Below, piece after piece: positions 10,625 to 20,654 of a DNA stretch of 64,000 nt. The notes under the pieces were generated by a model. That model did no database searches. It saw nothing but the letters and a program-made list of their open reading frames with translations, and was not told the DNA's origin. Position numbers and translations under genes: made by a program. Where the stretch lies: NCBI GenBank assembly GCA_031002005.1, contig CM061920.1, positions 108,249,447-108,313,446 of the forward strand, written 5' to 3'. This DNA is from Vandiemenella viatica (lineage: Eukaryota > Arthropoda > Insecta > Orthoptera > Morabidae). Each line of letters opens with the position of its first letter. Position 1 is the stretch's first letter.

Positions 10625-10936
10625 AAATTTTTTTATGAATGATTGTCACGCCAATGCAATTGAATTTGTTGTTTTATTTCCTGAACCCGTTTCACTTCAT
10701 TCTCTGAAGCATCTTCAGCGGTTCTGTCTGTTGGGTGTTTATACAAGTAATTGCATTTGTTCTATGTTACAATTTAAACATGAAAATTATGGTTTTATGG
10801 TAATATGGAATTACTTGTATAAACACCCAACAGACAGAACCGCTGAAGATGTTTCAGAGAATGAAGTGAAACGCGTTCGGGAAATAAAAAAACAAATTAA
10901 ATTGCATTGGTGTGAAAATCATTCATAAAAAATTAA
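10625..10936. repeat. long imperfect inverted repeat (130-nt arms, about 52-nt loop)
   Basis: Left arm 10625-10754 and right arm 10807-10936 are reverse complements with roughly nine in ten positions matching; the block from TATACAAGTAATT to TTCATTCTCTGAA is nearly perfect. The loop is AT-rich. The right arm contains CTGAAGATG (10843-10851), a short stem-loop, then GAAACGCG (10868-10875). This order is reminiscent of the conserved end motif of Penelope-like elements. The structure could be a foldback element, inverted terminal repeats of a collapsed retroelement, or a hairpin RNA source. An open frame runs through both arms, but it is a by-product of the symmetry. Confidence 0.9.
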
Positions 10937-11429
10937 TCCTATCGCAATTGAGAAAATGGCGCACAATATCCAGATGTTAAAACTTATGCTTTTTCTGAGT
11001 TTTAGTGAATCTTGAATTTTTTAAAATAAATAGACACATATAAACTGCAGTTGCTTCAAATCCGTGTCATATATCCATACCCATCACAAATGAAAAAGAT
11101 GTTCATTTTTTTTATCCAGATCTGTACCCATCATAAAAGTCAAGCAAAGACACAAAACAACGATAGATAATCAAATTGAATCAAAACGTGGAGTACAAAA
11201 ATTCTGCAGGAATTCCGAAGGAAGTAAGGATCCGTAGAAGTAAACGATGAAACTAGAAGTTTTGTTGAAGTTACGGTAAAGTAAACATGTAATTCGTAGC
11301 TACCCTTTGGACATTAAGATAGAACAAAAAACAAAATACACATGGGATACAATAATGATATACAAAATTTAAAAAAGTAGAATTACTGACAAAACTATAA
11401 CACTGAAATTTATAGTTAAATGAAATTAG

Positions 11430-11625
11430 TCTTGCCCTAGCGTGGTGATTGACTGGAACGCTCTGACTTTGCATTCGGGAGGACGTGGTTTCGAATCCCC
11501 GTCCAGCCATCCTGATTTCAATTTTAAATGGTTTCTCTAAATCATTCCAAGCGAATTCCTTTCGGTTTCTTGTCCATTCATGCCTCTAATTCCCTTGACG
11601 TCGACGAGGCGTAAAACCATTAGCA
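11430..11625 (+). repeat. SINE family A copy
   Basis: The tRNA-like head carries GGTGATTGACTGGAACGCTC and the box B-like GTTTCGAATCC near 11488-11498. The body has CAGCCATCCTGATTT, ATGGTTTCTC, AAATCATTCC and ends GACGTCGACGAGGCGTAAAA. It is the same family as the copy at 34640-34890. Confidence 0.75.
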
Positions 11626-12069
11626 AAGAAATCAGTGATAAGCCTTGATTGGGGTGGTTGGCTGCCCAATGTAGTAATTATTTGAAATTTTCTGTTACGC
11701 TGCGTCTATGAGCTGAATTCTTACCCTGTAAAACTGAAAACTTGTATCGGTTTTTAATTAGTTTCAGTGACTGGAGTGACAGCTCTCCAGTCTGTGTTAC
11801 GGAGTACTTTGTTCGCGTGCCAGGAGCAGCGGTTAGCGCGCCGTGCCGCACGCTACGTCGCGTGTGTTGCAAGCGATTGCTCGTTTGGTGCTTTTCACGA
11901 CCGTTGGTAAACACGCAACTTCATTCTGCATCAGAAGAGCAGCGTTGTCTAAGGATAAATATTATTTCCCTACGTGCATTTGTGTTCGAGATAAATTCTG
12001 AAGATACAACGATGCTGGAAAAAAAATAAAAATGAATCATACGAATTGTATTACCAGTTTTGGACATAA

Positions 12070-12185
12070 AGCAAACTGAATCGGGGAGGATCAAGTCCCT
12101 ATTTTGCGGCAGTTCTGATTGTCGTTTTTAGGTGGTTTTTCCACAATCTCTAAGTGAATGCCGGGATAGTTCGCAGCATCCATCT
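12070..12185 (+). repeat. SINE family A, fragment
   Basis: Traces of box B (GGATCAAGTCC) and the body words GGTGGTTTTTCCACAATCTC and GTGAATGCCGGGATAG match the family A order. The head and tail are worn away. Confidence 0.45.
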
Positions 12186-12464
12186 CATTAAAAAAATATT
12201 GGCACTCATAGAAGATAGCTACTCGTTTCGCAGATGGTGACACGACTTTCATCCCAGAAAGGCATTAGGCTCAGTGACAGGCCAAACACGTCGCACCCTC
12301 AAAACGCCAATCCTGCAATACAGGATAAGTGCAAGGAAGATATTTTTTTACTACAAGGTACTGGCAAGTTTCTGGGAAAGATCGAACTAAATAACGTTTG
12401 CGCTCAACACCAGACCAAAACCGGATTTTCAAGAGATTGTAATTTACGAAACGTATCATGATGT

Positions 12465-13800
12465 GATATACGTAGTGTATGAAAATAGATACAAGTTCCT
12501 TGATTAATTACATTTCAGCATTTTGTTTTTATTGTTCCTGAAATGAGCCATTTTATACAAAGTAGTATGGTGAAATTTCACTTGTTCGGGTGCCAGATAA
12601 GGTAGATATTTCTCATCAATAGTATAACATAGGAATAGACGTAATAAATCTGTTAAACTATTAAAAAAATTAAAAGTATTTCCAAAATAATACAGTAATT
12701 ATAAACGACTAAATTTTAATTTTTAATAGGTTAAAATATCAATAACGATTCTACCAAGAACTCGGGGATCTTAGAAAAAAACTAATTAAGTTATCTTTGC
12801 ATCAAATGTCTAGTAAAATTTATGTTGAGAATCTAATGTGTATGAATTGTGTTCGACAACTGAAAAATCCTAGCAGCCAAAGAAGATATTAAAAGCGAAG
12901 AACGTAAAAATGTCATATACGCCAGACCAATAGCGCGCAATAAAAGTGCTATAAAATACAACGAAAAATAGTTATCTGCCTTCCTGAAACATTACACTCA
13001 CGTTAGGCTACCTCATTCTGTACAGAAAGCCATGTTCGTAATGGAAAAAGGCAACTAATTGGCTTCATCGAAATTTTAAACGTTAATGTTCAGGTTTCGT
13101 GTTCTTAGTAGCTTCTGAGTGCATAAAATATGACTTTTCTCATGGAGATATGTAACAGAAATTTATTTCCTTATCGCAGTTCCTAAAACAGAGCGCAGTA
13201 GATATCAGTTACCAACTAGAATGTTACTTATAAAAACATCAAAATACGGTAATTATTTATCAAAGCAACATAAAAGTATGGTTGAATTTTTAAGTTATCC
13301 TAGACAACTTTGTATTTGAAAGTAACTAAAGTTATAAAACAGTGCACAAGGTGCTATAGAAATCCGCTATCGCCAATGCTAGATCAGATTAGGGACGACA
13401 AAAATTTTGTCGAAAGTAATATCAATATAATATAGAATATACTAATGATCAATATTTATCAATATATAGATGTATTTAAGCTTTACGTCTACGAACATGA
13501 AGTAATAGAGTGATGGACTAAGCACCGATCTTCGTTAACTAAAATATTTGACCTTTCTTAGTGGCACTTGTAAGAATCTAACATTCAAACTTATGATTTT
13601 ATCGGTGCAAAAGCCATGTAAACAACGCGATACAGATTTCACGTTAAACTGAGGCTACGCGTTGAAAGGATCTAATCCAGAGTAAAAATTTATAGATTTT
13701 TCTAAATTTATCGAAGATAAACATTGGAAATATTGAATAGCTATAACGGAGAGTTATTCTTAATATAATACTATGGACAAATTTATCGACAATGCGTTTA
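12465..13800. other. unannotated AT-rich DNA
   Basis: No open frame over 60 codons, no SINE heads and no transposase words were seen. Confidence 0.55.
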
Positions 13801-14054
13801 TTTATAATGCATTAGAGTCGAACTTGATAGGCCAACATAAGGTCTGGGTTACGGTCTCAAAACCCTGTGTTTCGAAGGACAGGACTATCGGAATACATTG
13901 TATGGGAATGTCCGGGTGATGACAAATGATGCCAACTGAGGTACTACAAGGTGCAAGAGGTGTCGGGACAGCCGGGCCTTGGACCCAACACACCTTCCTT
14001 CAGCATCAGTGACTCGGAGGCGGGAGAGGTGAGGTGCTCATATGTTTCCAGAAA

Positions 14055-14216
14055 AATGAGGTCTTGGTTGTCATAAAAGGTAGAAGTCCAGCGGAACTGA
14101 AAGACATTCTCGAAAGGATTGTGGGCAAAAACACATTCGGTTCATTGCGAGTCATCGTTGTGAGCATTGAATTGCAAGTTCTCATCCGACGACTTACGAC
14201 ATCAGTGTACATCTAA
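14055..14216 (+). pseudogene. possible LINE ORF1 (gag-like) fragment
   Basis: From about 14055 to the stop at 14214-14216 the frame reads NEVLVVIKGRSPAELKDI, then ILERIVGKNTFGS and ELQVLIRR. The pattern of a beta strand (VLVVIKG), a helix with K-D-I-L, and 'G...R...V...LQV' resembles the RNA-binding start of ORF1 proteins in R1/Jockey-type LINEs. It is too short to be sure. TTTCCAG just upstream could also be an acceptor, so a host exon is an alternative reading. Confidence 0.25.
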
Positions 14217-14334
14217 GCGTCACAGATAAGATCTCCACATGTTGATCGTTGATCAGTGCATCACTGCGTCTATTATTGTACGACAACCACTTCTGATCCA
14301 GTAAACACGTTGAATTATCTAAAGTTCAATAGCC

Positions 14335-14505
14335 GTAAAAATAAATATTCACATGCTGTTATGTGTTCTGTATCTCATTTTAATTGTACAAATAATAAGA
14401 ATAAGAAGCTACGTGAATTGGCTTGGAACACCCTCTCCCCCTCCCTCCCTTTTCCCACGTTGCTTAGCGTAGATTTTCAACCAACCCCAACCCCCCCCCC
14501 CCCTA
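14335..14505 (+). repeat. dispersed repeat shared with 46215-46335, with C-run
   Basis: Words in common and in order with 46215-46335: AATAAAT-TTCACATGCTGTT-TGT, AAATAATA, AAGCTACGTGAATTGGCTTGG, then a CCCTCCCTCC stretch. Thirteen C follow at 14491-14503. I cannot name the element. Confidence 0.55.
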
Positions 14506-14599
14506 CGGAGTCACGTAGTTTATGGACGCTCCCCATGTCAGAAACGAGAGTAGCGAAGATGTGACACTTCATGTATATAAAATAAATTATGGTTTAGAG

Positions 14600-15420
14600 A
14601 GTTTTGCGGAATGCACATTAACTTTACCACGACTAAGACATAAAAGAAGTAAACATACGCAGATTGTAACAATACCACCGATTCCGAAAGGAGTATAATT
14701 TCTGGCGGAGGCTTCGAGAACAATCTTTTAGAAGTGATAAAAAGTACGAACGTAACACGTATCTCTACTAGGCAGATGCCACTCACTGCGTCAATTGCTT
14801 TCTCGAAGTGCGAGGAACGAAAATATTGAAATGCAGTGAGCTGTCAGAGGCCTAGTGACGGCACATTTCTATTCTGTTTGTGTCCGTTCCTTAATGGCGC
14901 GCCTCGGGCTGGAGAGCTCTCAGCTGTCCGCCTCCAATAAGACCTCGTTTCGTCAAGAGGAACGTTTGGGCGCCGTTAACGGTGGGAACACGGCCATCGA
15001 ATTCGGATTACCTCCACTCGCCGCACACCAGAGGGAACTGCGAGAAATAAAAATAACATCGGGGTGGCCATCAGAGCCACACTACTGCCTGACCACAACA
15101 CAAAGGGGTTGCAGAGAATTCCTGTGTTGTTTTCACAAGAATAGCTCCTTCTGCAGGAGACAGCTTTCAGGGCATGTTGGTAGCGGACACCGCAGGTACG
15201 TTTTCTTCTCCGGATGCTAACTGAGGTAAAAATAAAATGACATCCACAAGGATCCGCGAGAATGGCGCTACATCTCAAAATATCGTCTAAGAGATTCAAC
15301 GTATGCTGTAGTAGTTAACTGGGAAAGATGTTTCATTGCGAAATACTAACCATCTGTTTTTCATACAATGTAAATCTCCTTAGGAGAAGCTTGTAGTATT
15401 GTTCCTCTGGAGGCTTTGCA
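14600..15420. other. unannotated; GC-balanced open frame of 121 codons inside
   Basis: The + strand frame at 14855-15220 is the longest here and is embedded in a less AT-rich stretch. It carries no motif I know and no clear acceptor or donor around it. I do not call it a gene. Confidence 0.4.
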
Positions 15421-15431
15421 GATGAACGTCT

Positions 15432-15680
15432 TTTTTTTTAACTGCTTTACGTCTCTCAACAGCGAGGTCTTTAGAGACGGGAAAGGATGGGGAGCAGGGA
15501 TGGGGGCAAGGAATGGGAAGGAATTCGGCAATGGCCTTTTGAAGGAAGCATCCCGGCATTTGCCTGGAGTGATTTGGGAAACCATGGAAAACCCAAATCT
15601 GGATGCCCGGACGGGAATTCGAACCGCCGTCCTCCCGAATGCGAGGCCAGAACGCTATCCATTACACCGCCACGCTCGGT
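15432..15680 (-). repeat. SINE family A copy with poly(T) edge and target-site duplication
   Basis: Read on the - strand: head CCGAGCGTGGCGGTGTAATG, box B GGTTCGAATTC (15615-15625), body CCAGATTTGGGTTTTCCATGG and CAAATGCCGGGATGCTTCC, tail CCCGTCTCTAAAGACCTCGC and an A-run (seen as TTTTTTTTT at 15431-15439). Flanks ATGAACGTCT (15422-15431) and ATGACCGTCT (15681-15690) differ at one base and look like a target-site duplication. It is one of the better-preserved family A copies. Its tail differs from the copy at 34640 but matches the tail-only fragment at 57640. Confidence 0.85.
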
Positions 15681-15979
15681 ATGACCGTCTTCAGCACCCG
15701 AAAGGTTCGTGCGGTACAGCTGGTGAGGTGATCCGAATGTCTTGTAACTCAGACAGTTGCATAATTCTGTCACACAATGCCACCATCAAACATTTATATT
15801 CTTTACAAAAAATAATTTACCCGTTAGTGAAAGTCCGTTAAAATTGGGGCACACGCTAAATATGTTGCATATAAATTTTTATATTTGTTAACAGCTGAAA
15901 AAGATGTCGTATTCTAGAACATTATTCAAGAAAGTTCTAGAACATTTTAGTACAATGAAGAACATTCTAGTGCAATTCC

Positions 15980-16195
15980 AAAGATTTTTTGGATCACTTT
16001 GGTCGAAATATAAGAAATGCCCTAGGTCCACCACTTTCAACAACCATTATCTCCCACACTTCCACAAGCTACCGACATTCAAACACCATAGTGCAAGATG
16101 GGAGTCTCGAGGCTACTATCACATACAAACACCAGTGGTCTGCGAGAGCTAGTTGTGGCAGCAAAATGAAATATATGGACCACACGTCTATTAGT
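15980..16195 (+). repeat. dispersed repeat shared with 52900-53110
   Basis: In order: TCACTTTGGTCGAAATAT, ATGCCCTAGGTCCACCA, AGCTACCGACATTCA, ACCATAGTGCAAGATGGGAG, CTCGAGGCTACTATCACATA, ACCAGTGGTC, TAGTTGTGG, AAATGAAATATATGGACCAC. The same order appears at 52900-53110. Overlapping open frames follow the repeat and are not genes. Confidence 0.75.
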
Positions 16196-16199
16196 CAGA

Positions 16200-17140
16200 G
16201 AGTATCCAGTCGGAGAAAAAGTAGTCTGCGTAAATTGGATACAACTGAGATTGCTTCGAACAGCTTCATTCACCTATTAGCTACCGTTACTGAAGTTTTT
16301 AGTTGTTAATACCATTGCTAGAACCATTGTGAGGAAATAAGGTTTGCCATCATAGGCCCTACTCTGGGAGTTTAACCGCTATCGGCTTTGTGATCACTCC
16401 AGGGCCGAATACTTTTCCAGAAACCTTCGCTATCACGAGAGGCTTTGGCTTGTATATGCAACAACGTGAATAGGTGGCATGCCTTCCCACGAAGTGAATT
16501 GGATATTTGAAGATAGCAGAAGCAACGGTCGAATTAACTAGCTTTGGCGGTTTAATTGTAGTCAGTCATTTGAAACAGCAAATGGAGAAGGACTTTTTGA
16601 TTTAACTTTGTTCGGAGTCATTTTAAATTTAAACAGTTTTTTTTATCTTTCCAAGTTGAGTACAGTTTTCAAATAACTCTGGCGTGAGAACACAGTGATG
16701 CATAAAAAAATTTGAAACTTTTGGATTAATTTTGACACCTTTGTCATAGAACTGATAACTACAAATTTTATTAATTGATTTTTATTCTTTGTGTTGGCGG
16801 CTGTCATTACTGGAAAGAAATAATAAACTTTCTAACTTTCACGTTATCTCTATTTTTATACTGACGCGGATATTTTCAGAACTGGCACGGTACAGAGCGC
16901 AGAAACATTGCTGGCACAGATCATTAAATACAATAGAACCAACGAGCCCATAAAATATCTGCTGCATTTTGATTATTTTATGTTCTGGTGCAGGTCACAA
17001 ACTGGAATTCACAACCAGAGCGTACTTGCAAATTCAGACTATAATAGCGTTTTGCTGAAATGTTCCTTAAAGTTGTATCTGGAAAGAGTTTTACCTCACC
17101 AATGTCAAACTGCAACGTGCAAAGCAGGGTCGGGTCGCTA
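16200..17140 (-). repeat. likely second reversed 'ACTAGC...' dispersed repeat, uncertain left edge
   Basis: Read on the - strand the right edge starts AAACTAGCGACCCGACCCTG (about 17144-17125), matching in style the heads at 4985 (-) and 60228 (+). The left edge was not found. The body shows no coding motif. Confidence 0.3.
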
Positions 17141-17332
17141 GTTTAACAAATAAACTAGTGTAAGTTGGTTTCTATTTCCCCCTCAAACGCCAACAGAACC
17201 GTGAATGTTTTCCTCTACTGTAGCAGTGGAAATAAGGATAAACTACCCTGGCATACAATATTGGTCTACCAGGAATGATGTGGACTTGTTTACTGAATGT
17301 GACTCAAAGTGACTATTTTTTTTTTTTTTTAG

Positions 17333-17566
17333 AATCACTGTTGACTAGTAGTCTTAATGAACAAGAATCAAACGCATGTGACAAATCAGGGTCAAATTCG
17401 TCTGAGAATAATCCGAAACTAGAAATTTCCCAAGTGAAGATCAGTGAATTAGGGTTTCAATTACTAGTACATTGCTGTAGAACGTATGAGATTTCAGCGG
17501 TAAATAAGGCACATCTTGAGATTCTGACAAGCAGTATAAGTAAATTAAAAACGGAAAGTTGTGAAT
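17333..17566 (+). CDS. candidate internal coding exon, unknown protein
   Basis: A run of about 15 T ends in AG at 17331-17332, with branch-like CTGAAT and GTGACT upstream: a textbook 3' splice site. A reading frame then stays open to a possible donor GTAAAG at 17567. The exon would be 234 bases, exactly 78 codons, with the same phase at both ends. Its protein opens SLLTSSLNEQESNACDKSGS (Ser/Asn/Glu-rich, disordered) and then becomes helical: KISELGFQLLVHCC, SAVNKAHLEILTSSI, SKLKTE. The change from a disordered linker to amphipathic helices is typical of a helical-repeat or scaffold protein, but I cannot name a family. Codon use and residue mix look coding, unlike the neighbouring open frames. 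A young SINE lies 50 bases downstream, as expected in an intron. An ATG at 17275 lies before the T-tract and is probably not the start. Confidence 0.42.
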
Positions 17567-17603
17567 GTAAAGGTTAGGCTGCGTCGGACTGGAAAGGCAT
17601 GCG

Positions 17604-17811
17604 AACAGTTAACTCAGCCGGCCTCGGTAGCGTAGGGGCTAGAGTGCTAGCTCCGCGTGCCGAAGGCCGCCGGTTCGAATCCGGCCGCGGGCATGGATGT
17701 TAAGTGTTGTGTGTCTGTGTGAATGTCCTGTGGCGTCTATACACTGAAAGCAATTATAACTACCTTGAGCTGGCTGTATGGCCTCCGTTGCCAAATGCCA
17801 TTAAAAAAAAA

Positions 17812-17843
<32 letters not shown>

Positions 17844-17853
17844 AGTTAACTCA
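17604..17853 (+). mobile_element. young tRNA-derived SINE with 13-bp target-site duplications
   Basis: The element runs 17617-17840. Box A TAGCGTAGGGG is at 17628-17638 and box B GGTTCGAATCC at 17672-17682, the internal RNA polymerase III promoter of a tRNA. A tRNA-unrelated body follows (GGCATGGATGTTAAGTG ... GGCCTCCGTTGCCAAATGCC), then a tail of A interrupted once by C. It is flanked by the perfect direct repeat AACAGTTAACTCA at 17604-17616 and 17841-17853. Intact duplications, promoter boxes and A-tail indicate a recent insertion by LINE-supplied reverse transcriptase. It is a different family from SINE A and SINE B in this window. Confidence 0.95.
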
Positions 17854-17967
17854 TGAAGCAAACAGTGAAGCGCGTGAAGGAGCTGCAATATAACCACTGT
17901 TCAGTAAGGTGACACGCTGTTTCCAAGTCGGAAACCAACAAGTAGACAAAGTAAGTTCTACGTCGCC

Positions 17968-20654
17968 ATTAATTATAACAATTCTAAAGCATATATGAGG
18001 AAGCTCATCTAGAATAGTGCTGTGCTGTACGGGGTCCGTACTGAGTCGATTGATTAATGCTAATGAGAAAGTGCATCTACTTTGTAATCGTCACTCTCAA
18101 CTCTTAAAATAGTTTCACAGACTTGATGAGGAATTGCAATAGTTGGGTTGAGACACTTTGAAAGGTAGAAGACGTAATTTATGCTCAAGTTTATTGATTT
18201 TACTACTGCAACCTCTCAAACGTATGAGGGTCGAAGTGACAGGAGATGTCAAACAGAGAAATAAACATTCATGCGAATGACCATATGTTTCGCGTCGTTC
18301 GCTACTGAAATGCACAGAGGAGAGATCGGTGTCGGCACTGTTTACCATTTACAATGTTGTGAATAGATCCAAAAATATCAAGATTAGAATCTAACAACTT
18401 CTGGATCCTAAGAACACCGCGAGGACCGACATGTGTAGAGTCGCGAATTACCGTCGCAGTGCCACAGCTATCATTGCAGACTTACTGAGAATGCTTGAGT
18501 TACACATTCTGGTCATTAGAAATTTAGTACATACATTCTTACTTCACTTATGGGCAAGTGCAGATCGATAAAAGCTTCTAAGTATTTTCAATCGCTTGGG
18601 CTAGGATGATTCGACATCAGTACAACCGACGAGATTCTACTATGCCTTGAATGACCTCCAAAAAGGGGGCCTTCTATTAAATGAATACACAAAAGGAAAC
18701 CGTTATTTCCTCCTTAGATCAGGCAATCTAAGAACCGTGTGCCACCAACCCCTGTTGTACACAGGTGAACAGTGTGAATCATAAGAGAGGAGGGGAGGAA
18801 GACTTGTGTCCTGACCGAATTCAAACCACGTTTTGTAGACGCGGCGTTTTTAACCTATTGGAGGAAAGTCTGTCTGCGAAACTTGTAACTTTTGATGTTC
18901 TGTATGATTTGTGAATTTTTGTGTGTGAAATATGTAGTTTATTAGGCAGAGATTGGGAACCGTCCCAGTATTCGTCTAGACGAAAGCCTAAAACCTGCAT
19001 CCAGGGCGGCCGACACGCGGAAACCTGGACATCACCCCGGCCCGTTATACGTCCCGATACTGAGTGCGGAAGTTCGTTCTGCTGATATTAATTTTATCGC
19101 ATTCAATAGAGACACTTGTTTTCAGTAACTATTAGATGACCAGCGCGAATAAAATACGCTGGCTCGTAGTTCGTAATATAACGAAAGATGAACGGCCTCA
19201 TTTGTAGCGTTGTTTATTTGTTTAGTGTAATAGGAACATAACACAATACTTACAACATGCTACGCGTAAAATATATATGTGACAAACTGTCACTGACCTT
19301 AAAGGAATTCAACTAACCTGAATAAAGTACACCCAGCACATCCACACATCTGTGATCTGTGCTGCTGCTATCTAGTGGCTTGGCTCTGAACTGTCTCTTA
19401 CGCGCGACCTTCATAATTATTACTTTTGTTTTTTTTAGGGTCAAACACAGAAAAATTTCTTTGGTAATTTATGATGTTAACTCCGTGGAGATCCTTATTG
19501 GTTAAAGCAATATCTCATTTTTTCGATTTTGATTTGGTATCAAAGGAGATGAATGGATCATGACAAAAAACACGTTGTACAAATGTTGATACTTTTGCCC
19601 TCTAAGAGTCGAATTTCGAGAAAAAAAAAATGCCTGTCTTAAAATATGATGCAACCAAATTGGAGATCTCAGGCTTTAAAATTATAGCTCACTTCTCGAT
19701 TTCGGTTATGTATCAAGGAAAATAAATGGCCCGTGATAAAAAAAATCACGTTTTAGAAATAATGATAATTTGCCCTTTAATGGTAAGATTCGGAAAAAAT
19801 TAATGTCTTAAATGTCATGTGACCAAAGCTGAGGTCTTAATCTGTAAACTGATACCTCAGTTACCGATTTCAATTAGGTATGCAAGGAGATAATGACTTG
19901 CGAAAAAAAAAAAAAAAAACACACACACACACTCACACACACCTTGTTGAAACGATATATATGATTCACGTAATTTGGCTTTGTAGCCATGGCTTGCCCC
20001 TTGTTAGTCTGTCCCATTACTGTCCAGCTGATTCAGTTGATTCCTTAAGAATCGCTGAAGAGCGGGCAGCTCAAGTGCAAACGACCTATCGTTTACCAGC
20101 GCTGCGGACGGCACAAGTTAAGCTGATTACTAATGGCCCGTACTCCAAATCCCTCTGCTCGTCGCTGGAATTATTCTGGGGCCGTGGCTTCTGATTCCTC
20201 GCTCCATTGGGAGCAACTAATCGCATTTTGCAAAGTGCCCGGCATAGCGCTTTTCATTGGAGTAATCAGCACCACAGCACAATACATTCGCGGCAAAGTA
20301 AGTCTTATAGCTCGGTCACAACAGAGTAGCTGAAAAAGAAGGCAGCTGCAACATGTCGTTTTAGGTTGCATATTGATTTTCTATATGTTCTCTTCTGTAT
20401 AAACACGGTAAATTTCTTAAAATACCACCCCCTTTTTTTAAATAAAACATGTCACATTTTCACAGGAAGTTGCGAATCGTTCCTGTTGTTCGTACTTGAA
20501 ACGGGTCAATAATAAAATTTCGATGTTTACATTCACTGAAACAGAAACATATATGCTTTAATTTCCTTTCGATAACTTTGGTTTATTGTATTGTTACGAG
20601 GAACATGAATTTCTTTTTCTGTAATATCGGAACAAGAGTTTTTCTCAGGAAGCA
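17968..20654 (+). repeat. first copy of a 2.69-kb tandem duplication
   Basis: The whole stretch recurs head-to-tail at 20655-23344 at an offset of 2687-2688 bases. By eye I found only four differences: an extra A in copy 2 near 21143, A (18985) versus C (21673), an A-run of 17 versus 18 (19903 and 22591), and CTTCTG versus CTCTG (about 20190 and 22878). Contents: a SINE-like family C piece (18865-19060), a CTGCTGCTATCTAGTGGC repeat region (about 19360) with an internal tandem repeat, an (AC)n tract after the A-run, and no supported gene. The 77-codon - strand frame at 18115-18348 is repeated exactly in copy 2 and has no known motif. Confidence 0.97.
19340..19905 (+). repeat. dispersed repeat with internal tandem units, related to 62610-62880
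   Basis: Words in order: GTGATCTGTGCTGCTGCTA, TCTAGTGGC, CTCTGAACTGTCTCTTACG, then successive units each containing 'ACCGATTTCAATTAGGTATG-AAGGAGATAATG' or a diverged form (about 19500, 19690 and 19860). A diverged relative stands at 62610-62880. The same piece recurs in the second copy of the duplication at about 22028-22595. Confidence 0.6.

Noticed and set aside
10635..10928. 97-codon frame through the hairpin
   Set aside because: It spans both arms and the loop, so its openness follows from the inverted repeat.
15416..15841. 141-codon + strand frame
   Set aside because: It lies over a SINE A copy with target-site duplications.
17275..17332. ATG at 17275 as the start of the 100-codon frame
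   Set aside because: The ATG lies before a 15-T tract and AG; translating the tract gives a run of Phe. The splice reading is more likely.
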